Shown here: piece after piece, positions 9,145 to 17,853 of the stretch
How positions within the stretch are numbered: the first letter of the stretch is position 1
Layout: the number at the start of each line of letters is the position of its first letter
From: an uncultured Clostridia bacterium
GTDB taxonomy: Bacteria; Bacillota; Clostridia; Christensenellales; Aristaeellaceae
Assembly (NCBI GenBank): GCA_947631405.1
Contig: CANRLC010000005.1
Coordinates: 1 to 64,000, forward strand
DNA: 64,000 bases
Reading direction: 5' to 3'
Notes under the pieces: model-generated
Seen by the model: only the letters and a program-made list of their open reading frames with translations
Told to the model about the DNA's origin: nothing
Databases searched by the model: none
Translations under genes and position numbers: made by a program

Positions 9145-10388
9145 TCTCAAAAAATCGCACGAGTGAAAAGCTATTCTACGCGCTTTTGATATTTCCTTAT
9201 TTTGTGCAAAGAAACTGGATATATTTTGGATCGTGGATTCAAGCCATGTTAGATATTCACCGAATTCTTACATTATGTGTTCTTATTATTCTCGTTATTG
9301 GAAAGCGCATAAAAATCAATAGCTATCTAGTAGGTGTATGTTTTTATATGGTGACTCTTCTAGTTTCAACAATAATAAATCATGGCCCGCTTATACGATG
9401 CATGAACTATATATGCAACATTGTTGCTCCTACATTGTTCGTCTATGTACTATTTCATAAAGACACGTTAATGTGTTTAGATGCGATGCTTTTTCCAATG
9501 GAGATTCTCATTTATGCAAATCTGTTGACAGTCCTTCTGTTTCCGAATGGAATGTATGTAACAGTAAACTATGCGGGACAACAAACGAGAAACAACTGGT
9601 TACTAGGTATGGACAACGGACAAGCCCCCCTCTTTTTGTGGGCAATAACGGTGTCCGTGCTTAGAACATATTTTATAACGGGAAAGACCAAACTGACACC
9701 GCGGAATTTATTCTTACTTGTTGCCATTCTGGCAACGGTGCTTATTTGTTGGCAAGCGACCATCATAGTCGGAATGACAATCATTGTGTTTGCACTGCTT
9801 TTTTCAGAGTATTTTGCCAAAGCAAAACTCTTAAATATTTGGACGTATTTTTTAATTGTTGCAATCGTTTTTGCTCTATTAGTAATTTTTCAAAGCGTAG
9901 GCGGTTTTTCTTATATTATTCAGACTATTCTTCGTAAAGATCTTACATTCTCAGGGAGGGTTATGATTTGGGGGAAGACAATAAAGGCCATCAGTCAACA
10001 TCCGTTGCTTGGCTATGGACGTCAAGACGATTATTTTATGTGGAAAAGTGTTGGCCATATTCACACACATAATATGTATCTTCAAACGCTTTATCAAGGG
10101 GGTATTTTACATTTTAGCGTATTTATTTTTGTGCATTTAGTAACCGCAAAAAAACTGTACAAAAATAATGAAAACGTTCTAAGCAATGCTTTGTCAATGA
10201 TTTTATTTTGTTTACTGATTATGTTCCAAGTAGAAGCTTATGCCTATTCATTTTGGATTGTTATATTTCAACTCTGCTATGAATCCGATTGGCTTATTCA
10301 CAAAAGAGCACAAATAGCAAACGCGGAAGGGATAAAAGTGCCGCGCAAGATTGTACTTCGATTGAAAAGTGGAGGAATCGGAGTATGA
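9138..10388 (+). CDS. Wzy-like O-antigen/polysaccharide polymerase
   Basis: Highly hydrophobic protein of about 416 aa with roughly ten membrane segments and a long loop containing RVMIWGKTIKAISQHPLLGYG, the usual sign of O-antigen polymerase/ligase (Wzy/WaaL) proteins. It would polymerise lipid-linked repeat units outside the membrane. The start is TTG 9138 or TTG 9141, with GGAGG at 9127-9131; it overlaps the end of the previous gene. The open frame extends upstream but only through that gene. Base composition is strikingly AT-rich compared with both flanks. The 3' end overlaps the flippase start as ATGA. Confidence 0.75.
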   Translation: MLISKNRTSEKLFYALLIFPYFVQRNWIYFGSWIQAMLDIHRILTLCVLIILVIGKRIKINSYLVGVCFYMVTLLVSTIINHGPLIRCMNYICNIVAPTLFVYVLFHKDTLMCLDAMLFPMEILIYANLLTVLLFPNGMYVTVNYAGQQTRNNWLLGMDNGQAPLFLWAITVSVLRTYFITGKTKLTPRNLFLLVAILATVLICWQATIIVGMTIIVFALLFSEYFAKAKLLNIWTYFLIVAIVFALLVIFQSVGGFSYIIQTILRKDLTFSGRVMIWGKTIKAISQHPLLGYGRQDDYFMWKSVGHIHTHNMYLQTLYQGGILHFSVFIFVHLVTAKKLYKNNENVLSNALSMILFCLLIMFQVEAYAYSFWIVIFQLCYESDWLIHKRAQIANAEGIKVPRKIVLRLKSGGIGV

Positions 10389-11833
10389 GTCGAGTTTCTT
10401 TCAAAAAGGCCGCGCTGATCAATGCTTCTTCTCGATACCTGAATATCATTATCTACATCGTCTTCAATGCGATTGCCTCGCGCTTGCTCACACCCGAAGA
10501 GTACGGTATATTCGCAGTGACGACCATTTTTACGACGTTTTTCAGCAAAATCTATGACAGCGGCTTTGGCGCTGCGATTATTCAGGATAAGGGCTTGCAA
10601 CGGAATGACGTCTGCTCAATCCACACCTTTATGTGCTATGTCGGCTTGGCGCTTGCGCTGGCGTTTGCCGCCTTGGGCGCGCCAATTTCAGCCATATATA
10701 AAAACAGCGCATATATTCGCATCTGCATGGTGCTTGCGGTGGGCATCTTCTTTAACACAGTGAGCATTGTTCCATACTCGTATCTGCTGAGAGAAAAGCG
10801 CTTTTTTCACACAGCGGCGTTGGATGTGGCGGGCGGTTTTTTCAGCTATGCGATAGCGTTAGTTCTAGTGTTCGCGGGCTTCAAGTATTACGCGCTGGCG
10901 GCGCAAGTGGTCATACAGGCGTTTATCAAGTTTACCTCGAGCAAGCTTTTGACGGGCATTTCTGCCCGAAGAAAAATTGATAAGCGGCCGCTGCGCAGGG
11001 TCTTGCCCTTTACGCTCTATGAGCTGGGATCGATGATCATCAACTACTTTGAGTTGAATCTGGATAATATCCTCGTCAGCCTGACGATGGGTAGTACGAT
11101 GCTGGGTTATTATAATAAATCGTATACGCTCAGCCGCTACCCGGTTTCCGCCGTGGCGGGTGCCGTGTCGCCCGTGCTGCATCCCGTACTGTCGGATTAC
11201 CAATCGAATCCAGAAGAAATGTACAGGAAGTACATCCGGTTTTTGCTATGCGTTTCAACGGTTGCGATTGCCGTGGCGTCGTGTTGTTTCGGCGCCGCTA
11301 GAGAGATCATTTTGATTCTGTACGGCGGGCAATGGGAGGCCTGCGTGCCCAGTTTCCGCTATCTGACGATGTGCATCTATCCCGTGTTCATGATGTCAGG
11401 AAATATTGGAATATACAAGAGTTTGGGGCGTACAGATCTTCTGTTTCGTGCGGTCGTCATCAACGCGGCCGTTACCACTCTTGCATCCCTTGTCGGCGTT
11501 TTGATGGGTTCGATAGAGACCGTGGCTCTCTGTGTTTGTATCGCAAACTGGTCGAATATGTTTATGACGCTGTTTATTTTGAACCGCTTCGGTTTCAAAA
11601 GCGCTTATCTGGAATTCTGGCGGCATTTTCTCCCGGATCTGATCGCGCTATTCGGAATACAACTGATCTACACGGCCGTTTTCCAGCGCTTTCTGTGGGG
11701 GTCAAACGTTCTCCTGCTCGCCTTTGAAAAATGCGCGGCGATCGGCGTCATGTATGCGGCGTATATGCTGATTTCAAAGCGATATGTCTATGTGCTTTCT
11801 CTGCTGAGCAGAAAAAGGCGTCGTGATTTATGA
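10385..11833 (+). CDS. Wzx-type polysaccharide flippase (MOP superfamily)
   Basis: A 482-aa multi-spanning protein with about 12-14 predicted membrane segments. The N-terminal pattern (ALINASSRYLNIIIYIV, SRLLTPEEYGIF) is that of oligosaccharide flippases and lipopolysaccharide exporters. It would turn lipid-linked repeats to the outer face for the Wzy-like polymerase. ATG 10385 is supported by GGAGG at 10371-10375 and overlaps the upstream stop. GC content returns to the cluster average here, marking the 3' border of the AT-rich polymerase gene. Confidence 0.85.
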   Translation: MSRVSFKKAALINASSRYLNIIIYIVFNAIASRLLTPEEYGIFAVTTIFTTFFSKIYDSGFGAAIIQDKGLQRNDVCSIHTFMCYVGLALALAFAALGAPISAIYKNSAYIRICMVLAVGIFFNTVSIVPYSYLLREKRFFHTAALDVAGGFFSYAIALVLVFAGFKYYALAAQVVIQAFIKFTSSKLLTGISARRKIDKRPLRRVLPFTLYELGSMIINYFELNLDNILVSLTMGSTMLGYYNKSYTLSRYPVSAVAGAVSPVLHPVLSDYQSNPEEMYRKYIRFLLCVSTVAIAVASCCFGAAREIILILYGGQWEACVPSFRYLTMCIYPVFMMSGNIGIYKSLGRTDLLFRAVVINAAVTTLASLVGVLMGSIETVALCVCIANWSNMFMTLFILNRFGFKSAYLEFWRHFLPDLIALFGIQLIYTAVFQRFLWGSNVLLLAFEKCAAIGVMYAAYMLISKRYVYVLSLLSRKRRRDL

Positions 11834-11928
11834 GCCTTCCAGCCGCTGCGCGGACTGCGAAAATAAGCTGAAACGATTGGATTTTATAGGTTCAGTCCCA
11901 TGACCAATGATGCAAAGGAGTCAAAAAG

Positions 11929-12783
11929 ATGGAAGACTTGCGAAAGCTGCAGCTCAAAGAACTGGAGATCCTAGAACGATTCAAAAAGATTTGTGCGGAA
12001 CATAACCTCATCTATTATCTTACCTTTGGTACGCTTCTTGGGGCAGTCAGGCACAAGGGATTTATCCCTTGGGATGATGATATTGATGTGATGATGCCGA
12101 TCCGCGATATGGAAAAGCTGGAGCAGATCTATCAGGAGGAGAAATGGCCGGGGCTTTTTTTGCAGACGCCCAATACGGAACCGCAGGCGGGCCTGACCTA
12201 TTACAAATTGCGCTTGGATGGAACAACTCTATTGGTAGATCGAATGATCGACAAAGATATTCACCATGGTATCGATATTGATATCTATCCATTGTATAAC
12301 GCGCCGGAAAATCGCATTTTGTGGATGTTCCAATATGGTGTGGCGTTGCTCTATATGCTGCTGCAAACGGAAGAGCCTCCAATAAACCATGGGAAAGCGA
12401 TACAATGGGCCTCCAATATGGTTCTTGCTGTGTGCAAAGGCAGATTGCGCAAAGCGGTTCGAGACTTTTGCTATCGGTATATGGCGAAGTACGAAGGGCG
12501 CCAAACGCCCTATAAAGCGATCCTGAGCTGCAATCCGCATTATGCAAAACCGCGATATCCAATTTCTGTATTCGGTACTACAGCGACCTTGCCTTTTGAA
12601 GGAAAAGATTTCAGCGTTCCGCAGGATTGCGATACATGGTTGAAACTGAAATATGGTAATTATCAAACGCTTCCACCACAAAATGAGCAGGGTAACAAAT
12701 TAGAACACATTCTGAAATTGGATCTCGAACATTCCTATCTTGATTATAGGGGTATCTATTATTTGCGGAAGGATACCGAGTAA
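11929..12783 (+). CDS. LicD-family phosphotransferase
   Basis: LicD/fukutin-like protein of 284 aa. The family core is visible: YYLTFGTLLGAVRH followed by IPWDDDIDVMMP, where the acidic cluster binds metal. LicD proteins transfer phosphocholine or similar groups from a CDP or CMP carrier to sugars. AAAGGAG lies about 8 bases before ATG. It directly precedes the radical SAM, cytidylyltransferase and PEP mutase genes, so it is the most likely transferase for a CMP-activated phosphonate. Choline or another polyol phosphate cannot be excluded. Confidence 0.85.
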   Translation: MEDLRKLQLKELEILERFKKICAEHNLIYYLTFGTLLGAVRHKGFIPWDDDIDVMMPIRDMEKLEQIYQEEKWPGLFLQTPNTEPQAGLTYYKLRLDGTTLLVDRMIDKDIHHGIDIDIYPLYNAPENRILWMFQYGVALLYMLLQTEEPPINHGKAIQWASNMVLAVCKGRLRKAVRDFCYRYMAKYEGRQTPYKAILSCNPHYAKPRYPISVFGTTATLPFEGKDFSVPQDCDTWLKLKYGNYQTLPPQNEQGNKLEHILKLDLEHSYLDYRGIYYLRKDTE

Positions 12784-12819
12784 CCCAATGCATACTAATC
12801 TTTATAGGAGGAAATCATC

Positions 12820-13851
12820 ATGACCGAACAAATGGGCAAGCAGGTGGACTTACAGGAGCGCGTGCGCCTGAAGACGGCGAGCCGCGACGAACTGTACAGC
12901 TTGACGCCGCCATTCCCCAAGTCGAATTTCCTGATGGAATTGTCCAACGCATGCAATCACGCGTGCATCTTCTGTGCGCATCAAAAGATGCAGCGCAAGG
13001 TGGGCAAGATCGATCAGAAGCTTGCGTTTGACATTCTGCAGCAGGCGTATGATCTGGGAACGCGCGAGGTGGGCTTTTACGCGACCGGAGAACCTTTCCT
13101 GGTGCCTGAGCTGCCGGAGTACATCCGCAAGGCGAAGGAGATCGGGTACAGCTATGTGTACCTGACCTCCAACGGCTCTTTGGCAACGCCGGAGCGTATA
13201 CGCGCGGTCATCGACGCCGGGCTGGACAGCCTCAAGTTCTCGATCAACGCGCCGGAACGGGAACTGTACAAATTTATCCATGGGCGAGACGACTTTGATA
13301 AGGTCATGGAGCATCTCAAATATCTCAACCAATATCGAAATGAAAGCGGCAAGGATTTCAAGATCTATGTTACCGGCATTCTCACCCGCTATACCGAGAA
13401 ATTGAAGGATGAGTATTTCAAAGTGTTTGACGGTCTGGCGGATCAGATCGTATTCAAGTATGTGTACAATCAGGGCGGTTATATGCCGGAGATCGAAACT
13501 TATCTGCGCTGCGAGAGCGATACCGCGCCGCGCAGACGGTGCAACCTGCCGTTTGACGCGATCTCTGTGACTTGGGAGGGCTATCTTTCTGTCGAGAACG
13601 CCGACTATGAGAACATGCTCGTCGTCGCAGATCTCAATAAGGTCTCGCTGAAGGACGGCTGGTACGGAGAAAAGATGACGGACATGCGCCGCAGATTCTT
13701 GGAAGACGATTTGGGCGGAACGCTCTGCGACGGCTGCGTGCATCGCTGCCTGCGCCCAGCCAAACCGCTGACGCCGGAGTGCTCGCAAATCAAGGAGTAT
13801 ACGTTCGACGATTCGCTCGTCCGGGAACGCGTTCAGAAGGCGAACCTTTGA
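12820..13851 (+). CDS. Radical SAM protein with SPASM-like C-terminus
   Basis: Radical SAM enzyme of 343 aa. The [4Fe-4S]/SAM motif CxxxCxxC is C45, C49 and C52 (CNHACIFC). A glycine-rich SAM contact, FYATGEPFLVPE, follows. C-terminal cysteines in RRRCNLPFD, LCDGCVHRCL and PECSQ resemble a SPASM or twitch cluster region. There is no N-terminal cobalamin domain, unlike Fom3. TAGGAGG precedes the ATG, and the next gene begins 12 bases after the stop. Position between LicD and the phosphonate genes suggests tailoring of the phosphonate or its carrier, but the reaction is unknown. Confidence 0.8.
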   Translation: MTEQMGKQVDLQERVRLKTASRDELYSLTPPFPKSNFLMELSNACNHACIFCAHQKMQRKVGKIDQKLAFDILQQAYDLGTREVGFYATGEPFLVPELPEYIRKAKEIGYSYVYLTSNGSLATPERIRAVIDAGLDSLKFSINAPERELYKFIHGRDDFDKVMEHLKYLNQYRNESGKDFKIYVTGILTRYTEKLKDEYFKVFDGLADQIVFKYVYNQGGYMPEIETYLRCESDTAPRRRCNLPFDAISVTWEGYLSVENADYENMLVVADLNKVSLKDGWYGEKMTDMRRRFLEDDLGGTLCDGCVHRCLRPAKPLTPECSQIKEYTFDDSLVRERVQKANL

Positions 13852-13863
13852 GGAGGCGAGATC

Positions 13864-14289
13864 ATGGCGCAGGAAAATCTGGTCTATGTGCCGATGGCGG
13901 CGGATATCGTCCACCCCGGGCATATCAACATCATCCGGATTGCGGCTCAGTACGGCAGAGTGATGGTCGGACTGTTTACCGATGAGGCGATCGCCTCGTA
14001 TAAACGTGTGCCATATATGCCCTATGAACAGCGTAAGGCCGTCATTGAGAACATCAAGGGCGTGAGCGAGGTTGTGCCGCAGCTGACGCGTGATTACGCA
14101 GATAATTTGAAAAAGTATAAGCCCAGATACATGGTGCATGGAACGGACTGGCGCGAAGGCCCACTGGCAGACGTGCGCGCCAAGGCGATCGCCCTGATAG
14201 CCGAGTGGGGCGGCGAGATCATCGAGCCGGAATACACGCAGGGCGTTTCGTCCTCGATGATCCAGCAAAAAATACGCGATAGAGGTTGA
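13864..14289 (+). CDS. Cytidylyltransferase-like protein (TagD family)
   Basis: A 141-aa nucleotidyltransferase of the HxGH type. The nucleotide-binding motif is HPGH in DIVHPGHINII, and the end carries SSSMIQQKI, corresponding to the ISSTxI signature of glycerol-3-phosphate cytidylyltransferases. It is clearly related along its length to the N-terminal domain of the next protein, so the two form a tandem pair. Substrate could be a phosphonate or a small phospho-alcohol that becomes CMP- or CDP-linked for LicD. Start follows GAGGCGAG directly. Confidence 0.8.
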   Translation: MAQENLVYVPMAADIVHPGHINIIRIAAQYGRVMVGLFTDEAIASYKRVPYMPYEQRKAVIENIKGVSEVVPQLTRDYADNLKKYKPRYMVHGTDWREGPLADVRAKAIALIAEWGGEIIEPEYTQGVSSSMIQQKIRDRG

Positions 14290-14293
14290 AGCA

Positions 14294-15601
14294 TTGAGTA
14301 ATCAAGAGAAGACCGTTTACACCTGCTTTTGCACGGACGTTATCCACGAAGGGCATTTGAACATCCTCCGCGAGGCGCAAAAGCTGGGGCGCGTGACGGT
14401 GGGCGTGCTGAGCGATGAAGCGGTCATCCGCTACAATCGCTTTTTTACGATTGACTTTGCGGAGCGCTTTAAGCTCGCACAGCGCTTGCCGGGTGTGGCC
14501 AACGTGGTCGTGCAGCGCGACATTCACTATGACGATGTGATCCGGAAGCTGAAACCGGATTATGTGGTGCATGGGGACAACTGGCTGACGGGGCCGATGC
14601 GAGCGATACGAGACAACGTCGAGAAGCTGGTCGGCGAGTACGGCGGTCAGGTCGTGGATATTCCCTATACATATAGCGAAGAAGTCAAGCGCATCGACGA
14701 CCGAAAGCGAGAGACGCTGGCAATGCCGGAGTATCGTCGGGGACGGCTGCGCAAGCTGATCCGCCTGTGTCCGATCGTCAAGACGCTGGAGGTGCATAGC
14801 GGTCTGACGGGGTTAATCGCAGAAAAGACCGTGGTGGAGCACAACGGCGAGCTGGATCAATTCGACGCGATGTGGATCAGCTCGCTATGCGATTCCACAG
14901 CAAAGGGAAAGCCGGACATTGAACTGGTAGACATGACATCGCGCTTTAGAACGATTGACGACGTGATGGAGGTCACCACCAAGCCCATCATCTTCGACGG
15001 AGATACAGGCGGGCTGATCGAGCATTTTGTGTATACGGTGCGCTCTCTAGAACGGATGGGTGTGTCGGCGGTCATCATCGAGGACAAGACGGGACTGAAG
15101 AAAAACTCGCTCTTCGGCACTGAGGTCGAGCAGACGCAGGACACCATCGAGCATTTCTGCCAGAAGATCCATGCCGGGAAAAAGGTGCAGCTCACGGACG
15201 ACTTCATGATTATCGCCCGCATCGAAAGCCTGATTCTGGAAAAGGGCATGGAAGATGCGCTGGAGCGTGCGAAGGCGTATGTCGAGGCGGGCGCGGATGC
15301 GATCATGATCCACAGCAGGCGCAAGGAGCCGACGGAGATTCTCGCGTTCTGCGACCGCTTTCGTCAGACGGACGCGCGGACGCCGATCGTCGTCGTTCCG
15401 TCGTCGTTCAATTCGGTGACGGAGGATGAACTGCGCCAGCATGGGGTCAACATCGTCATTTATGCCAATCAACTGACGCGAAGCGCTTTTCCGGCGATGC
15501 AACAGACAGCCAAGGACATTCTGCGCTATCATCGCGCACTCGAAGTGGACGACAGGCTGATGCCGATCAAGCAGATATTGACGTTGATCGACGAGCTTTA
15601 G
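14294..15601 (+). CDS. Cytidylyltransferase-PEP mutase fusion (Fom1-like)
   Basis: A 435-aa bifunctional protein. Residues 1 to about 130 are a cytidylyltransferase-like domain with HEGH (DVIHEGHLNIL). From about 155 to the end is phosphoenolpyruvate mutase of the isocitrate-lyase fold, with the catalytic loop EDKTGLKKNS at about 263-272 and an early D-x-D region FDGDTGG. The mutase makes the C-P bond by converting PEP to phosphonopyruvate. The same order occurs in Fom1 of Streptomyces fosfomycin synthesis, where the N-terminal domain loads CMP on hydroxyethylphosphonate. Start is TTG with AGAGG 8 bases upstream. Confidence 0.85.
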   Translation: MSNQEKTVYTCFCTDVIHEGHLNILREAQKLGRVTVGVLSDEAVIRYNRFFTIDFAERFKLAQRLPGVANVVVQRDIHYDDVIRKLKPDYVVHGDNWLTGPMRAIRDNVEKLVGEYGGQVVDIPYTYSEEVKRIDDRKRETLAMPEYRRGRLRKLIRLCPIVKTLEVHSGLTGLIAEKTVVEHNGELDQFDAMWISSLCDSTAKGKPDIELVDMTSRFRTIDDVMEVTTKPIIFDGDTGGLIEHFVYTVRSLERMGVSAVIIEDKTGLKKNSLFGTEVEQTQDTIEHFCQKIHAGKKVQLTDDFMIIARIESLILEKGMEDALERAKAYVEAGADAIMIHSRRKEPTEILAFCDRFRQTDARTPIVVVPSSFNSVTEDELRQHGVNIVIYANQLTRSAFPAMQQTAKDILRYHRALEVDDRLMPIKQILTLIDEL

Positions 15602-15610
15602 GAGAAAAGG

Positions 15611-16762
15611 ATGAACGTTAAAAACCTGCTGAAGATCATCGGCGCGGACTTCTACGCCGGAGTACCGGACAGCCAGCTACGCGCCCTGTGCGACTACTTG
15701 ATGTCAGCCTATGGCATCGACCCCAAACATCACGTCATCGCGGCGAACGAGGGCAACGCCGTCGGCTTGGCCGCGGGGTATCACCTTGCCACGGGCAAGG
15801 TGCCAGCCGCCTACATGCAGAATAGCGGCATCGGCAACGCGGTCAACCCGATCGCGTCTCTGATGAACGACAAGGTATACGGCATCCCGTGTGTGTTCAT
15901 CGTGGGTTGGCGCGGCGAGCCGGGCGTGCATGACGAACCGCAGCACGTCTTTCAGGGGGAGATCACGCTCAAACTGCTGGAGGACTTGGACATCCAGACG
16001 TTCGTCCTCAGCAAGGAGACGACAATAGAGGAGCTGCAAGCCGCGATGGACGGCTTCCACCCGCTGCTGGCGTCGGGCAAGCAGGTCGCCGTCGTCGTGC
16101 GCAAGGGCGCGCTGACGTTTGACGGCGAGGTCGCCTACCGCAATGAGTATGAAATGACCCGCGAGGAGGCGATCCGCCGCATTGCGCGCACAGCAGACGA
16201 GGATGTGATTGTCTCGACGACGGGCAAGGCGAGCCGCGAGCTGTTCGAGATCCGTGAGGGGAACGGCGAAGGACACGCGCACGACTTTTTGACGGTCGGC
16301 TCGATGGGGCATAGCTCGTCCATCGCGCTGGGGATCGCGGCGCAGCGACCGGGGCGGCGCCTCTGGGTGATTGACGGGGACGGCGCGGCGCTGATGCACA
16401 TGGGCGCGATGGCGGTGCTGGGCGCGAATCGGCCCGCGAACATGGTGCATATCATCATCAACAACATGGCGCACGAGACGGTGGGCGGGATGCCGACGAT
16501 CGCAGGGAAGATCGACCTGCCCGCGATCGCGACGGCCTGCGGCTATCCGCATGCGCTGCTTGTATCGACAGTTGTCGAACTAGACGCGGCGCTCGCGGCG
16601 GCAAAGTCAGCGAACGAACTGACGCTGATCGAGGTGCGGTGCGCGATCGGCGCGCGGACCGACTTGGGCCGCCCGACTACGACTCCGCAAGAGAATAAGC
16701 GGGCGCTGATGGAGGAACTGGGCGTGGGCGAGAATGCAAAAAACTGCTATGGGACTATGTGA
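15611..16762 (+). CDS. Phosphonopyruvate decarboxylase
   Basis: ThDP-dependent decarboxylase of 383 aa that pulls the unfavourable PEP mutase reaction forward by making phosphonoacetaldehyde. The N-terminal half holds ANEGNAVGLAAGYHL, with the ThDP-activating Glu. The C-terminal half holds the ThDP-binding motif GDGAALMHMGA ending near IINN. It starts 9 bases after the PEP mutase stop, so the two are co-translated. No transaminase (PhnW/AepZ) or dedicated reductase follows. The last about 10 residues read into a decayed glf fragment in another frame, so the original C-terminus may have been slightly shorter or different. Confidence 0.88.
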   Translation: MNVKNLLKIIGADFYAGVPDSQLRALCDYLMSAYGIDPKHHVIAANEGNAVGLAAGYHLATGKVPAAYMQNSGIGNAVNPIASLMNDKVYGIPCVFIVGWRGEPGVHDEPQHVFQGEITLKLLEDLDIQTFVLSKETTIEELQAAMDGFHPLLASGKQVAVVVRKGALTFDGEVAYRNEYEMTREEAIRRIARTADEDVIVSTTGKASRELFEIREGNGEGHAHDFLTVGSMGHSSSIALGIAAQRPGRRLWVIDGDGAALMHMGAMAVLGANRPANMVHIIINNMAHETVGGMPTIAGKIDLPAIATACGYPHALLVSTVVELDAALAAAKSANELTLIEVRCAIGARTDLGRPTTTPQENKRALMEELGVGENAKNCYGTM

Positions 16763-16932
16763 ACCGCGTTGCCGTGTTCAATCGCTTCACAAACAGCGCG
16801 GTGGTCAATTACAAGGGCGAACTGTACTCCAAACCCTTCAAAATGTGTACTCCCTCAATCCAATGTAGGGCGTAGCGCCTCCCGATGGCGGCATTGGCAC
16901 GCCAAACCAGAGAACAGCTTGGGAAAAATAAT
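16744..16932 (+). pseudogene. Remnant of UDP-galactopyranose mutase (glf)
   Basis: In the frame two bases off the decarboxylase, the sequence reads LWDYVNRVAVFNRFTNS followed by VVNYKGELYSKPF, which matches the conserved region after FHT in Gram-positive-type UDP-galactopyranose mutases (WDYVN, FNRFTNSP, YKGELYNLPFNM). It then decays: the expected MWGV is interrupted by TAG, and GVAPPDA, a 1-base shift and ALARQTREQLGK follow the expected spacing. No N-terminal FAD domain and no remaining C-terminal part exist, so this is an internal fragment left by deletion. Confidence 0.75.
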
Positions 16933-17413
16933 TCTTTGCATTGAGTCCATTTTTATACATTTTAATATAACATAAGTAATGCAATTTTTGCTTGTATGAA
17001 CAGACTTCGTGCCACTGTAATTTGTTTCTGTTTTTTATGAAGGTTGCTTTTTGCTTTGATCGGAGAGAAACTCAAAGCTGTAGGTTTGTCAAACCTCTTG
17101 GACAGAGAAGTTTGAGAGAAAGCCTCTGGGGGATGCTCGTCGAATAGGACGCATAGGGCGGCGGTGTGAATGGGGAAATTTGTGCTTTTCTCAGAGCTGT
17201 TGTATAATGTGAATGCGCTCCGAGAGCATCGCGAGGGCAGGATGGTCAAGAGGCGAAAAACGATATAAGAATTTGAAATATAAAAAATAGAGAGTCGGCA
17301 TATCAACTCCCTCGGGGTTCAGGAATAGTCCCCATATGCTGGCATTACCCCCGATCCACGATCAGTATATTCAATTTCACATGAATTGTCAAGTGGAGAA
17401 GAAGTTAAATCGC
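16933..17413. other. Non-coding stretch including the probable CRISPR leader
   Basis: No convincing gene. An antisense frame (16962-17306) has no motif and odd composition. The last 100-150 bases are AT-rich and lie directly 5' of the first repeat in repeat orientation, so they are the likely leader. No cas2 remnant was recognised. Confidence 0.5.
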
Positions 17414-17853
17414 GTCGCACCCCGCAAGGGACGCGTGGATTGAAATGAGGACGGCGTGCTGGAGGCCTACGAGATCATTGGTCGCACCCCGCGAGGGGTG
17501 CATGGGTTGAAATAACGCGGCGGAGCACCAGCACTTTGTGACCACCAAATCGCACCCCGCGAGGGGTGCGTGGGTTTGAAATGACATCACCGAGGGCGCG
17601 CGGGGGATCACCGATCTGGTCGCACCCCGCGAGGGGTGCGTGGGTTGAAATGCGTGAAAGACCGCCGGATAGATGATCTCGCTCATGTCGCACCCCGCAA
17701 GGGGCGTGTGGGTTGAAATTGCATTAGTACATCGCCGATGTATTTCTCGTTTTGGTCGCACCTCGCAAGGGGTGCGAGGGTTGAAATATGTCGCCAACCT
17801 CGCATTACGATAAAGAGCGGGTCGCACCCCGCAAGGGGTGCGTGGATTGAAAT
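17414..17853 (+). CRISPR. CRISPR array, type I-C-like repeats, 7 repeats and 6 spacers
   Basis: Seven repeats of 33 bp (one of 34) start at 17414, 17481, 17549, 17619, 17687, 17755 and 17821. They begin GTCGCACCCCGC and end TGGGTTGAAAT or TGGATTGAAAT, the usual form for type I-C systems. Spacers are 33-36 bp and all different. Repeats vary at several positions (GCAAGG/GCGAGG, GGATT/GGGTT), and repeat 3 has an extra T and starts with A. The terminal GAAAT places the leader to the left. A degenerate eighth repeat may begin at 17888, after a 34-base spacer-like gap. No cas gene is present in the window. Confidence 0.93.

Noticed and set aside
16962-17306. Minus-strand frame of 114 codons
   Set aside because: No motif, no good ribosome binding site, and it lies in the probable leader region.
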